NCBI RefSeq assembly: GCF_025371035.1
Contig: NZ_JANZXB010000009.1
Location: forward strand, 62,001 to 126,000
DNA from: Sphingomonas sp. LC-1
GTDB lineage: Bacteria; Pseudomonadota; Alphaproteobacteria; Sphingomonadales; Sphingomonadaceae
Direction of reading: 5' to 3'
Length of the DNA: 64,000 nt
The position numbers were made by a program, and so were the translations under genes. Positions 45,494 through 54,561 of this stretch are shown in pieces (the stretch's first letter is position 1; the number at the start of each line of letters is the position of its first letter). The notes beneath the pieces were generated by a model. That model was not told the DNA's origin. It saw only the letters and a program-made list of their open reading frames with translations, and did no database searches.

Positions 45494-46362
45494 CGGGTGA
45501 GATGATGGGACGCCGCACTATCCTGGGGCTGGGGGCGGGCGCGCTGGGGCTCGCGGTGGCGTCGCGGCACGGGATGGCGGAGGAAAGCGGCGCCTGGAAC
45601 TGGGGCGTCGATTATGGCGCGGCGACCGACCCGGCACTGGCGCGGCGATTCGAGCTGCTGGTGTTGGAGCCGCATCACGCCCGGCCGATCGCACCGCTGC
45701 GGGGGCCCGGGAGCCGCCTGCTCGGCTATGTCAGCCTGGGTGAAGTCGAGCACAGCCGACGCTATTTCGCCGCGCTCGACCGGGCGGGGGCGTTGCGTGC
45801 ACCCAATCCCAACTGGCCCGATGCGCGCCATGTCGACCTGCGCCATCCCGAATGGACCCGGATCCTGATCGAACAGGCGGTGCCCGCGATCCTGGCGCTC
45901 GGCTATGACGGAATCTTCATGGATACGCTCGATAACGCCGAGGCGATGGAGCGACAGAACCCGAAGCAGAACAAGGGCATGGTGGCCGCCGGTGCCGCGC
46001 TGGTCGCGGCCCTGCGCGCGCGGTTTCCCGCCATCTCGCTGATGCTCAACCGGGGCTATGCCGCCTTGCCCGAGGCCGCGCCGCATATCGATTATCTGCT
46101 GGGTGAATCGATGGCCTCGCGTTGGAGCTTCACGCAGAAGCGGTATGAGATGCTGTCCGACAGCGACTGGCAGTGGCAGGCCGAGCGGCTGCGCGCAGCC
46201 CGGGTCCGCAACCCCCGCCTGTCGCTGACCACGCTGGATTATTGGGATCCCGGCGATCGGCGATCGGTCGCGGCACTCTATGCGCGGGAGCGGGCGGCGG
46301 GTTTCCACCCCTATGTCGCGACGTTAGCGCTCGACCATCTGGTGGCGGAGCCCGCGGGATGA
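45490..46362 (+). CDS. GH114/GH166-like hydrolase (PelA hydrolase-domain equivalent)
   Basis: A 290-residue exported protein with a Tat-like signal (MGRRTILGLGAGALGLAVASRHGMA). The TIM-barrel glycoside hydrolase shows WGVDYG, VLEPHHARPI, LLGYVSLGEVEHSR, VDLRHPEW, the acidic GYDGIFMDTLDN (Asp145) and YLLGESMAS (Glu206), corresponding to the catalytic Asp and Glu of PelA-type and endo-alpha-1,4-polygalactosaminidase enzymes. In Pseudomonas this module is the N-terminal part of PelA; here it is a separate gene between pelG and the PelB-like genes. Its ATG overlaps the pelG stop. Probably trims or releases the polymer in the periplasm. Confidence 0.82.
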   Translation: MTGEMMGRRTILGLGAGALGLAVASRHGMAEESGAWNWGVDYGAATDPALARRFELLVLEPHHARPIAPLRGPGSRLLGYVSLGEVEHSRRYFAALDRAGALRAPNPNWPDARHVDLRHPEWTRILIEQAVPAILALGYDGIFMDTLDNAEAMERQNPKQNKGMVAAGAALVAALRARFPAISLMLNRGYAALPEAAPHIDYLLGESMASRWSFTQKRYEMLSDSDWQWQAERLRAARVRNPRLSLTTLDYWDPGDRRSVAALYARERAAGFHPYVATLALDHLVAEPAG

Positions 46363-48086
46363 CGCGCACCGGCTCGAAGCGCTGGATGGCGATCGCGCTG
46401 CCTGTGGGAGCGGGGGGCGCGGTGCTGGCGCTCGGCCTGTTCCTGATGCCCAGCACGCGTGAGGTGGAGCAGGCCGGACGACGCGCGACCGCGCCGGTCG
46501 CGGCGACCTTGGCGGTGCCATCGTCTCCTGCGGTGCCGGTCGCGAGTCCGTCGCGCGCGCCCACGCATCCCGATCTCACCGCCGTGCTGAACACCGCAGA
46601 CGCCGGTACGCTGGCCGCGCTGACCCGCACGCTTGCCGGGCAGGGCGTAACGGTCGCCAGCCTGCAGGTCGCCTATGACTTGGTCGCGGCGAACCGGCCG
46701 GCGGTGGCGCTCGACTATCTGGCGGCGATGCCCGACGGCGCTACGCCCGCGACATGGCCGCTCCGGGTCGAAACCCTGCGCAAGCTGGGCCGTCGCGCCC
46801 AGGCCGAGGCGCTGCTGGAGCAAGCCGTCCGGCGGCCGGGCGGCGTGGCCCCGTCCGCCATCGTCGCGGCGGGCTATGCGCTCGATCGCCCCGACCTCGT
46901 CATTGCGGCGGCGGCGTCCGGCGCGATTCCCCCTCCCGATGTCAAACTGGCTCGCGACCTGGCCCAGCGGGCGGAGGCGAAGCAGCGGTTCGACTGGATC
47001 GCGCGACTCGATCATACGCCTGCCGCCGACTGGCGCGCGGTCGACCCTTGGCTGGCCCTGCGCATCGCGCTGCGCCAGGGGGACAGCGCCGCCGCCCTGC
47101 GGGCGATCACTGGCCTGCCCGACGACGAGAGGGACGCGGCGCAAGCCCAGTTGATGACCCGCACCGGCGATCGGGAGGGGATGCGGCGATGGCTGCTCGC
47201 CCGGGCCGAGCGGCCGGGCGCGGTGCTGCCCCCATTGGCCGAACAGCTGCTGGTGCTCGGCGCGCGCGACGATGCCATCGCGCTGCTGCGTCGCGCGGCG
47301 AGCGGGCAGCCCGCGACCGCGTCGGTCAGCCAGCGGCTGCTCTATCTGATGGGTCCGCGCCCGGCGGCGGCGGACCGCGAATGGTTGCGGCAGCAGGCCC
47401 TGTCCGGCGCGCCGTCCGAACAGGCCCGCTGGTTGTCCGCCTATGCCGAGCGCGAGGCGCCGGGTGCGGCCCTCGCCTTCGTCCAGCGGCATCCGCTGGC
47501 GGACAGGACCGAGACGTTGCTGCTGCGCCTGCAACTGGCGCAGGCGGCGGGTGATCGGGGCGGTGCGCGGCAGGCGATGGCGGCCCTGCTCGACGGGCGG
47601 TCGCTGGAGTCGGGGCTGTTGCGTCGGATGACCGCCCTGGCCGACGGTCTCGATCCCGCGCAGAGCCGGGCCCTGGCCGAGCGCCGGGTCGCCGCCGGGG
47701 TGGCGGGGCCACGCGATCGGCTCGATCTGGCCTGGGCGGCATGGAATGCGGGCAATGCGGCCCGGACGCGGGACTGGCTGCGCGAATATCTGGTCGCGGC
47801 CCCCGCCGACCTGCCCGCGCTGCGCCTGATGGCGGATGCGCAGGCGCGATTGGGCGGCGCGGCGGCGGCGCGGCCCTGGCTCGAGCGGGCGCTTCTTCAG
47901 GCGCCGCCGGGTGGACGGACCCGTGCCGAGTTGCTCGACCGGCTGGGGCGGCAGGCCGAGGCGCTGGAACTGGTGAGCACGCTACGCCGGGAATCGCCGC
48001 GCGATCCCGAACTGGCGGCGTTGCAGGCGCGGTTGCTGATCGCCTCAGGCCAGCCGGGGCGCGCCCGCGCGGTGCTGACGCCATGA
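46359..48086 (+). CDS. TPR protein, N-terminal PelB-like half
   Basis: A 575-residue protein with one N-terminal membrane helix (WMAIALPVGAGGAVLALGLFLM), an Ala/Pro linker and then continuous helical TPR-like repeats (for example LRKLGRRAQAEALLEQAVRRPG, RIALRQGDSAAALRAITGLPD, LLRLQLAQAAGDRGGARQAMAALLDG, LMADAQARLGGAAAARPWLERAL). In Pseudomonas the PelB TPR region and outer-membrane barrel are one 1193-residue chain; here the barrel is in the next frame, starting with an ATGA overlap at 48083. The combined length, about 1067 residues, is close to PelB. Role inferred: periplasmic scaffold guiding the polymer to the export pore. Confidence 0.7.
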   Translation: MTRTGSKRWMAIALPVGAGGAVLALGLFLMPSTREVEQAGRRATAPVAATLAVPSSPAVPVASPSRAPTHPDLTAVLNTADAGTLAALTRTLAGQGVTVASLQVAYDLVAANRPAVALDYLAAMPDGATPATWPLRVETLRKLGRRAQAEALLEQAVRRPGGVAPSAIVAAGYALDRPDLVIAAAASGAIPPPDVKLARDLAQRAEAKQRFDWIARLDHTPAADWRAVDPWLALRIALRQGDSAAALRAITGLPDDERDAAQAQLMTRTGDREGMRRWLLARAERPGAVLPPLAEQLLVLGARDDAIALLRRAASGQPATASVSQRLLYLMGPRPAAADREWLRQQALSGAPSEQARWLSAYAEREAPGAALAFVQRHPLADRTETLLLRLQLAQAAGDRGGARQAMAALLDGRSLESGLLRRMTALADGLDPAQSRALAERRVAAGVAGPRDRLDLAWAAWNAGNAARTRDWLREYLVAAPADLPALRLMADAQARLGGAAAARPWLERALLQAPPGGRTRAELLDRLGRQAEALELVSTLRRESPRDPELAALQARLLIASGQPGRARAVLTP

Positions 48087-49561
48087 TCGCGGTCGATCCT
48101 TCCGTGGCGGGCGCGGCGCAACTGGTGGTGCCCGACACGGTCTTCATCGACCGCCGGATCGTCGCATCGGGCGAACCGCGTCTGATCTGGCCGGGCGGCA
48201 CCCTGTTGTCGCTCGATCGGCACGAAGGGGAGTTGATCGTCACCTTCGATCGCCCGCCGACCGAGGACGCGATCGCCCTGTTCCGCGATCTGGCAGGGGC
48301 GGCGATCGGCGAGCTTCGCTGGAATGATGTCAGCCTCGTGCTGCGCCCTGCGATCGGATGGAGCATGGATGCGCGGACCGTCGGCACGATGCTGACGGTC
48401 GATTTCCGCCCGGCCACCATTGCCGCCACCGGTTCGGAAGGCAACGGGACGGAGCCGAGGCGAGAACTGGCACGCACCATGATCGAGGCGGATCTCGCCG
48501 CGGGTTATCCGGGGCGCGGCCGTCGCGAGGCGCAGGCGCTACTCGCCAGCGATCCGGCGGACCGGCGCGCGCGGCGATTGCTCGGCGATGCACGGGCGTT
48601 GGACGGCGACGTGGCGGGCGCGGCGCGCGCCTATCGGGATGTCGGGGCGAACGATCCGGCGGCGCGTCGCGTGATCGCGGCATCGGGCGGCACCGCCAGT
48701 GCCGGGATCGTCGCGCGTGAAGGCGGCGATCTGGGCCAGTTGGAGGCCAGCGTCCGGGTCGAGGCACCGGTGGCGGATAGGGTGGCCGTCCAGGCGGCGG
48801 CCCGTCACCTCGTCAGCCGGGTCGATGGCTCCGCCGGGCGGCGTGAGGCGGCGGCGTCGGTCGTTGAGGCCGGGCTGGGCGTGGCGCTGAGCGATTCGGT
48901 GCGACTGTCACTGATCGCCTCCGCCGCGCTGGACGATGGCGTGACCGGCGGCGGCGCGCGGATCACCTATGGCCCCGCCGAGGCGCAGTTGCAGGTCGGC
49001 CTGACCCGTCACATGCCCGATTATGCCGCCCCGGCGCAGGTGCTGGCGGGCGGCTATCTTTCCCGCGCCGCACTGGGCGGGGTGTATCGGATCAACTCCG
49101 GGCTGGTCGGGCAGGCGGATCTGGGCGTCAATCGCTATGGCCTGGCGGGGGAGCGCGGGGCAACCGACACGATCACGCTGGCCGCCGGAATCGAATATCT
49201 GATCCGGCGGCGCTATCCGCTGCTCGGGTTGAGCTACCGGATGGAGGCCGAATATGTCCGCCGTACCGCGCTCGACCGGGACGGCAATCCGCTGATCGCG
49301 CTGGCGGATCGCGAGAATCACACCGTCCAGGCGATGCTGGGCGAGGCGGTGGGCTCGGTTCAATTGACCGGGCTGGCCGGATGGACGGTCGACCGGTTCG
49401 GCGGCGATGGCCCCAATGCCAGCCTGGCGGTGGCGGCACCCATCGGACTGATGTGGCGCGTCGAGGCATCGGGCGGCCTGACCTCGATCAGCCGTCCGGG
49501 CTTTTCGGGTCAGCAGCTGTTCGGCCGCGCCGTCCTGACGCGCAGTCTGGGCGGGCTGTGA
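48083..49561 (+). CDS. Outer-membrane barrel protein, C-terminal PelB-like half
   Basis: A 492-residue protein. An N-terminal beta-rich AMIN-like region (LIWPGGTLLSLDRHEGELIVTFDRPP to about 115) is followed by short TPR-like helices (RREAQALLASDPADRRARRLLGDARALDGDVAGAARAY) and a C-terminal region of alternating amphipathic strands (VRLSLIASAALDDGVTGGGARITYG, LSYRMEAEYVRRTAL, WRVEASGGLTSISRPGF) typical of a porin-like barrel. It lacks a visible signal peptide at its own start, which is odd for an outer-membrane protein and suggests fusion to the preceding frame or an unusual targeting route. Its stop overlaps the pelD start (TGATG). Confidence 0.65.
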   Translation: MIAVDPSVAGAAQLVVPDTVFIDRRIVASGEPRLIWPGGTLLSLDRHEGELIVTFDRPPTEDAIALFRDLAGAAIGELRWNDVSLVLRPAIGWSMDARTVGTMLTVDFRPATIAATGSEGNGTEPRRELARTMIEADLAAGYPGRGRREAQALLASDPADRRARRLLGDARALDGDVAGAARAYRDVGANDPAARRVIAASGGTASAGIVAREGGDLGQLEASVRVEAPVADRVAVQAAARHLVSRVDGSAGRREAAASVVEAGLGVALSDSVRLSLIASAALDDGVTGGGARITYGPAEAQLQVGLTRHMPDYAAPAQVLAGGYLSRAALGGVYRINSGLVGQADLGVNRYGLAGERGATDTITLAAGIEYLIRRRYPLLGLSYRMEAEYVRRTALDRDGNPLIALADRENHTVQAMLGEAVGSVQLTGLAGWTVDRFGGDGPNASLAVAAPIGLMWRVEASGGLTSISRPGFSGQQLFGRAVLTRSLGGL

Positions 49562-50562
49562 TGCAGGAGGCGCCACCATCCCAGGTCAAGCCGCCGCGTA
49601 ACTGGCGACGCGGCGTGCGGATCGCCCTGGAGATCGCGATCCTGTTCGGCCTGTTGGCGGCGATCGACCACGGCCTGACCGGTGGCACGGGTTTCGCCGA
49701 TGTCCGTCCCAGCCCCTATTGGATGCCGGTTCTGGTCATGGCGCTGGTCTATGGCACCGGGCCGGGGGTGGTCGCGGCGGCGATCGCATCCGCCTTTTGG
49801 CTGGTCGCGGCGCATGGCGATGGGCAGGATAGGGACTATCTCGACACGCTGCTTCACCTGTCCCTGCCGCCGCTGCTCTGGGGCGTCGCGGCGGTGACGA
49901 TCGGCGAGGTGACGTTGCTGCGTCAGCGGCGGCTGGCCCGGGCCGTGCGGCGCGCGACCCAGGCTGTCCGCGACATGGGGCGGATGGCCGATGCGCATGA
50001 CCGGCTGACCCGTACCAACCGCATCCTGCAACGCCGCGTGGCGACCGACCCCCGGACCATGGGCCATGTCGTGGCGATCGCGACCCGACTGAGCGCCGTC
50101 GATCCCGCCGGGCGTCACGCGGCGATCGCGGAGCTGATCGAACTGGCGGCATCGAGCGACGACTTCACCTGTTATCGCCTGGGCCCCGACGGGGCGCATG
50201 GCTGGCTGCGTGGCCGGGGGGTGCAGGGGCATAGCCTGGGCCGTCCCGACACGTTGCCGCCGGCGATGACGGAGGGGCTGGCCGACAGGCCGGGCATCCG
50301 CCATGTCGCGCGGCGATCGGACCGCGAATGGCTGGCGGGGCTGGGCGTCGCGGCAGTGCCGCTGGCCGATGCCGCCGGGGCGGTGCGGGGCCTTTTGCTG
50401 TTCCATTCCATTCCGATCGAGGCGTTCAACGCGCACCGCATCGCGGAACTCGCCGAAATCGCCGGCTGGCTGGGTCCCTTGGTGTTCGACCAGGGGCAGG
50501 GCGGCTTGCGAGCCGTCCGCACGACGCGGGGCGAGGATCATCCGGCGGGGCGGGTCGCATGA
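49561..50562 (+). CDS. pelD: PelD-like membrane GAF protein lacking GGDEF
   Basis: A 333-residue inner-membrane protein. N-terminal helices (ALEIAILFGLLAAIDHGL, WMPVLVMALVYGTGPGVVAAAIASAFWLVAA, LSLPPLLWGVAAVTIGEV) lead to a coiled region (RRATQAVRDMGRMADAHDRLTRTNRILQRR) and a GAF domain (about 170-315), the same order as PelD. Pseudomonas PelD (455 residues) continues into a degenerate GGDEF domain whose RxxD motif binds c-di-GMP; this protein ends about 20 residues after the GAF. c-di-GMP control through PelD therefore looks absent or moved elsewhere. It is coupled to pelE by an ATGA overlap. Confidence 0.82.
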   Translation: MQEAPPSQVKPPRNWRRGVRIALEIAILFGLLAAIDHGLTGGTGFADVRPSPYWMPVLVMALVYGTGPGVVAAAIASAFWLVAAHGDGQDRDYLDTLLHLSLPPLLWGVAAVTIGEVTLLRQRRLARAVRRATQAVRDMGRMADAHDRLTRTNRILQRRVATDPRTMGHVVAIATRLSAVDPAGRHAAIAELIELAASSDDFTCYRLGPDGAHGWLRGRGVQGHSLGRPDTLPPAMTEGLADRPGIRHVARRSDREWLAGLGVAAVPLADAAGAVRGLLLFHSIPIEAFNAHRIAELAEIAGWLGPLVFDQGQGGLRAVRTTRGEDHPAGRVA

Positions 50563-51416
50563 CCGCGCGCTACACGGCGCTCGCCATTCTCGACCTGGGC
50601 TGGATCGCCGTGTCGCTTCAGGGCGGGCTTGGCGTGGCGGCGGCCTTGCTGGGCCATGCGGCGCTGACCCTGTGGACCTGCGTCATCTGGCTGCGATCCG
50701 ATCCCCATGGCGGTTTCGCGGCGGCGGTTCTGGGACTGGCGGGGCCGGTCGGCGTCATGCTGGGACAGAAGCTGGGGCGGATCGCCGATCGCCGGGCGGC
50801 GCGGACGCCGTTCGACCCCGTGGCGGGAACGGAGCGCCACGGGGCGCGGCGCAAGGGAGCCGCGCTGGAAATGGCGCGGCTGCTCGATGGGCGGGTGCAT
50901 TATCCCGCGCCGGAGGGGCTGGACTCGCTGGTCGCGGTCCTCCGCCACGGATCGGTCGCGGCCCGCCGGCGCGCGCTGGAAACCGTGGTGCGCGCCTTCG
51001 AGCCGGGCCTGTCGCCGTTGGTCGCACGGATGCTCGACGATCCGGACCAGACGATCCGCGCGCTGGCCGCCGCCGCCTCCGCCCGGATCACCCAGAATCT
51101 GGCGGAGCAACGCGCCGCGCTGGAGGCGCGGATCGCCACCGGGGATGAGGCCGCGGCCGAGATATTGGGGCATTTGCTGGCCGAGCATGGCCGCGCCAAT
51201 CACCTGCTGTCCGATACGCAGCGCCAGAAGCTGCGCGACGATGCGGCGCGCCTGCTCGAGCGGCAGGGCCTGGGCCAGGAGGCGGCGCGACTGGCGGTCG
51301 AGGCGGCCTGGCGCGCGCGCGACTATGCCGCGATCGACCGGATCCATGCGGCATCTTCCGGCCCGGAGGATGAGGACGACATGGCACCATGGTGGCGGGC
51401 CGAGGCGGTGCGATGA
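50559..51416 (+). CDS. pelE: PelE-like membrane TPR protein
   Basis: A 285-residue protein with two or three N-terminal helices (ALAILDLGWIAVSLQGG, AALLGHAALTLWTCVIWL, GGFAAAVLGLAGPVGVMLGQKLG) and a cytoplasmic helical region of TPR/HEAT-like character (LDSLVAVLRHGSVAARRRALETVVRAFEPGLSPLVARML). This matches PelE, which bridges PelD and PelF in the Pel synthase complex. It lies between pelD and pelF with ATGA overlaps on both sides, which is the strongest support for the assignment. Confidence 0.8.
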   Translation: MTARYTALAILDLGWIAVSLQGGLGVAAALLGHAALTLWTCVIWLRSDPHGGFAAAVLGLAGPVGVMLGQKLGRIADRRAARTPFDPVAGTERHGARRKGAALEMARLLDGRVHYPAPEGLDSLVAVLRHGSVAARRRALETVVRAFEPGLSPLVARMLDDPDQTIRALAAAASARITQNLAEQRAALEARIATGDEAAAEILGHLLAEHGRANHLLSDTQRQKLRDDAARLLERQGLGQEAARLAVEAAWRARDYAAIDRIHAASSGPEDEDDMAPWWRAEAVR

Positions 51417-52897
51417 ATGCGGCGCCGCATGGCGAGGTCGAGGCCGATGTCTGCCTGATCGTCGAGGGCGCCTATCCCTATGTCATCGGGGGCGTGTCGG
51501 GCTGGCTTCAGGATCTGATCGCCAACCTGCCCGACATCCGCTTCGCCATCGCCGCAATCAAGCCGAGCCCCGCCGAACTGCCCTTTCGCATCGCCCCGCC
51601 GCCCAATGTGGTGGCGATCACCGAGATCGGCCTCGCCCCCGCCGCCAGCGCGCCTCGTCGCATCCCCGAGGCGGTGGCCGTGCGGATCGCCGACGCACTG
51701 ATGGTCTTCGTCGCCACCGGGCGGCAGGAGGCGATCGCCACGCTGCTCGACCTGTTCGCCGGGCTCGATCCCATGCCCGCGCCGGGCGACATATTGGCGC
51801 ATCCGGCGACCTTTCAGCGGTTGCAGCGCCATTATCGCGCGATCCTGCCGCGTGCGTCCTTCCACCATTATTTCTGGGCGATGCGCACGCTGCTGGGCGG
51901 GTTGCTGGCGGTGCTGACCGCGCCTTTGCCGCGCGCGCGGGTGTATCACACCATCTCGACCGGCTTTGCCGGGCTGCTCGCGGCACGGGCACGGCACCAG
52001 ACCGGGCGGCCCGCCTTCATCACCGAACATGGCATCTATCTGCTTGAACGCCAGATCGAGGTGATGATGGCCGAATGGATCGGCGACCAGATCGATACCG
52101 GGCTTCAGATGGAGCGAAGCGTGCGCGATCTGCGCGACCTATGGGTGCGCGCTTTCACCAGCTATGCCGAGGCCTGTTACGACGCCTGCGACCCGATCGT
52201 CGCCCTATATGGCGAGAATAACGCGGTGCAGCGGCGGCTGGGCGCGAAGCCGGACCGGGTGCGGGCGATCCCCAATGGGGTCGACGTGCACCGCTTCGCG
52301 CATCTGGCCGACGCGCGCGATCCGGCGCGGCCGGTGGTGGCGCTGCTCGGGCGGGTGGTGCCGATCAAGGACGTGAAGACCTATATCCGCGCCGCCGCGA
52401 TCGTCCATGACGCGCGGCCCGACATCCGCTTCGTGGTGCTGGGGCCCGAGGACGAAGACCCGGAATATGCCGCCGAATGCGCGGCGCTGGTCGCCGAGCT
52501 GGGGCTGGGGGATGCGCTGTCGTTCGAGGGGCGGGTGCGGATCGAGGACTGGATGGCGCGGATCGACCTGCTCGTCCTGACCAGCCTGTCCGAGGCGCAG
52601 CCGCTGGTGATCCTGGAAGGGGGAGCATGCGGCATCCCCGTCGTCGCCCCCGATGTCGGCAGTTGCCGCGAGATGATCGAGGGGCGCGGCGGATCGGACA
52701 GCGGCCATGGTGGAATCGTCACGCCATTGGTCAACCCGGCCGCCACCGCCGCGGCGATCCGGCAGATCCTGGACGACCCGGCCCTGCGCGACCGGATGGG
52801 CGAAACGATGCGCGAGCGGGTGAAGCGCGACTACGACCACCCGACGATCATCGGGGCGTATCGGCGGCTCTATGGGGAATTGGCGGCGCGGGGGTGA
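51413..52897 (+). CDS. pelF: PelF glycosyltransferase (GT4)
   Basis: A 494-residue GT-B glycosyltransferase. The N-terminal VCLIVEGAYPYVIGGVSGWLQDLI is the PelF signature; later motifs are FITEHGIYLLERQIE, VRAIPNGVDVHRF, VALLGRVVPIKDVKTYIRAA and the donor-site SEAQPLVILEGGACGIPVVAPDVG with the E-x7-E pair. PelF uses UDP-sugars to polymerise Pel, an N-acetylgalactosamine/galactosamine-rich polymer. It is the last gene of the plus-strand operon and is followed 74 bases later by the convergent tolC-like gene. Start chosen at the ATG overlapping the pelE stop. Confidence 0.92.
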   Translation: MNAAPHGEVEADVCLIVEGAYPYVIGGVSGWLQDLIANLPDIRFAIAAIKPSPAELPFRIAPPPNVVAITEIGLAPAASAPRRIPEAVAVRIADALMVFVATGRQEAIATLLDLFAGLDPMPAPGDILAHPATFQRLQRHYRAILPRASFHHYFWAMRTLLGGLLAVLTAPLPRARVYHTISTGFAGLLAARARHQTGRPAFITEHGIYLLERQIEVMMAEWIGDQIDTGLQMERSVRDLRDLWVRAFTSYAEACYDACDPIVALYGENNAVQRRLGAKPDRVRAIPNGVDVHRFAHLADARDPARPVVALLGRVVPIKDVKTYIRAAAIVHDARPDIRFVVLGPEDEDPEYAAECAALVAELGLGDALSFEGRVRIEDWMARIDLLVLTSLSEAQPLVILEGGACGIPVVAPDVGSCREMIEGRGGSDSGHGGIVTPLVNPAATAAAIRQILDDPALRDRMGETMRERVKRDYDHPTIIGAYRRLYGELAARG

Positions 52898-52971
52898 TCC
52901 TGTCCGGCCTGGGCGGGGTGGGCACATAGCCCAACCTCTCACCCTGAGTGGTGCGGGATCGGCTCCGTGAC

Positions 52972-54561
52972 CTAGCGTGAGCCGCCGGTCACCACCGTGT
53001 CGCTCAATTCGGCGAAGGACGGCATGGGCAGTTTCGGGATCGGTGCGACGGGCAGGGCGGTGCCGAGCGGCCCCGTGACGGCGGGCGTGGCCGTGTCGCG
53101 GAGTGCGGGGGCCGCCGCCGTTGCCAGAACGGGGGCGGGACGCGCCGTTGCATCGGGGCGTGACGCGCGGTCGATCGGTGCGAGCAGCGGGTCGAATGGC
53201 CCGAACACCTGCTTGCGCACCTGACGGATATTGGCGGACGCGTCATAGACGGGCACGCCCGCCTCGATGATCCCGGCCTGCAAACGCCCGAGCGTCGCCA
53301 GCAGCCGGGCCTGTGCGACATAGCCTGAATAGCGCGCATTGGTCGCCACGATCTGGGCGTTGAGCAGGCGTTGTTCGGAATCCAGCACTTCGAAATTCGA
53401 CCGGAACCCCTCCTGGAACCCCCGCCGCACGCCGGTCAGCGCGGCTTCGGCCGCTTCGGTGGCGCGCAGGCCCGAATCCTGTTGTTCGGTGGCGGCGACC
53501 GCCTGGTTCCAGCTTTCCTGCACATCGGCAAGTGCCTGTCGCCGTGTCCCCTCCGCCTCGAAGCCCAGTTGCTGGCGTTCGGCGACGGCGGCCCGGATGC
53601 GCGATCCGATCAGCCCTCCGGCGAGCAGCGGCATGGTGACGCTCAGCCCTCCGCTCGCCTGGCCGCCCATGTCGCGCACCTGATAGGAATAGGGACTGGT
53701 ATAGCCATAGCCGCCGGTCAGCGCGACGATGGGCGCGCGTTCCGCCCGCTGCGCCGCGATGCGCGCGTCCCCGGCGCGTGCGGCCATCGTCGCCTGCCAG
53801 ATGGCGGGACTTTCCTTCTCGGCGATCTGAAAGGCCGATTCCAGCGAAACGGGCATCCCCGGCAGGCGCGGCGGCGGGGCAAGGCGACCCGGATTGCGCC
53901 CGACCAGCGCGGCGAAGCGCGCGCGGCTAGCCTGGAGATTGGCCTGGGCCTGGGCCAGTTGCGCTGCGATGATCTCGCGCTGTGCCTGCGCCTGGGCGAT
54001 GTCGGTGCGGGTCAGGTCGCCGCCGCGCTCGCGCGCGACGGCCTGATCGACCTGCCGGCCATAGCTGTCGAGCGAGCGCGTCTGGATCGCGACCAGCGCC
54101 TGGTCGCGCAGGACGGACGAGAAGGCATCGACCACCGCCAGCAGGATCGCATTCTCCGTCTCGCGCAAACGCTCGCGCCCGGCGAGCACCGTCGCCTCGG
54201 CGGCGGAGACCTGCGCGGCGGTGCGCCCGCCGTTCAGCAGGATCTGCGAGGCGGAAATGGTCGCGCCCATCGTCCGCGCGCGCACGGTGCCGAACTGGTC
54301 CAGGATGTTGCGCTGGTCCTGCTGGCGATACTGTAGATTGACGTTGACCCCGACGGTCAGCCGATAGGGGGAGCCCGCCTGGACGATCTGTTCGTCGAGC
54401 ACGCGAAGCTGTGCCCGTCCCGCCTCCAGCGTCGGGTTGGTGCGATAGGCATCGGCGATCGCGCGGTCGAGCGTGTCGGGATCGTACAGCTCCTGCGCCG
54501 CCACGGGCGCGGCCGCCAGCGCGACGAGCGGCAACAGGGCGAGACGGGACCTAGCGTTCAT
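52972..54561 (-). CDS. TolC-family outer-membrane efflux protein
   Basis: A 529-residue outer-membrane protein with signal peptide (LLPLVALAAAPVAAQ). TolC hallmarks: DRAIADAYRTNPTLEAGRAQLRVLDEQIVQAGSPYRLTVG at the N-terminus, NGGRTAAQVSAAEATVLAGRERLRETENAILLAVVDAF, and the repeat of this design in the C-terminal half (GIIAGSRIRAA-like LIGSRIRAAVAERQQLGFE, FSNFEVLDSEQRLLNAQ). A long Pro-rich C-terminal extension follows. It overlaps the end of the HlyD gene by 11 bases and completes the type I secretion operon. Confidence 0.9.
   Translation of the reverse strand: MNARSRLALLPLVALAAAPVAAQELYDPDTLDRAIADAYRTNPTLEAGRAQLRVLDEQIVQAGSPYRLTVGVNVNLQYRQQDQRNILDQFGTVRARTMGATISASQILLNGGRTAAQVSAAEATVLAGRERLRETENAILLAVVDAFSSVLRDQALVAIQTRSLDSYGRQVDQAVARERGGDLTRTDIAQAQAQREIIAAQLAQAQANLQASRARFAALVGRNPGRLAPPPRLPGMPVSLESAFQIAEKESPAIWQATMAARAGDARIAAQRAERAPIVALTGGYGYTSPYSYQVRDMGGQASGGLSVTMPLLAGGLIGSRIRAAVAERQQLGFEAEGTRRQALADVQESWNQAVAATEQQDSGLRATEAAEAALTGVRRGFQEGFRSNFEVLDSEQRLLNAQIVATNARYSGYVAQARLLATLGRLQAGIIEAGVPVYDASANIRQVRKQVFGPFDPLLAPIDRASRPDATARPAPVLATAAAPALRDTATPAVTGPLGTALPVAPIPKLPMPSFAELSDTVVTGGSR

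Noticed and set aside
52898-52971. Possible bidirectional terminator between pelF and the tolC-like gene
   Set aside because: The dyad around GGGC-ACATA-GCCC is short and imperfect and no T-tract follows on either strand.
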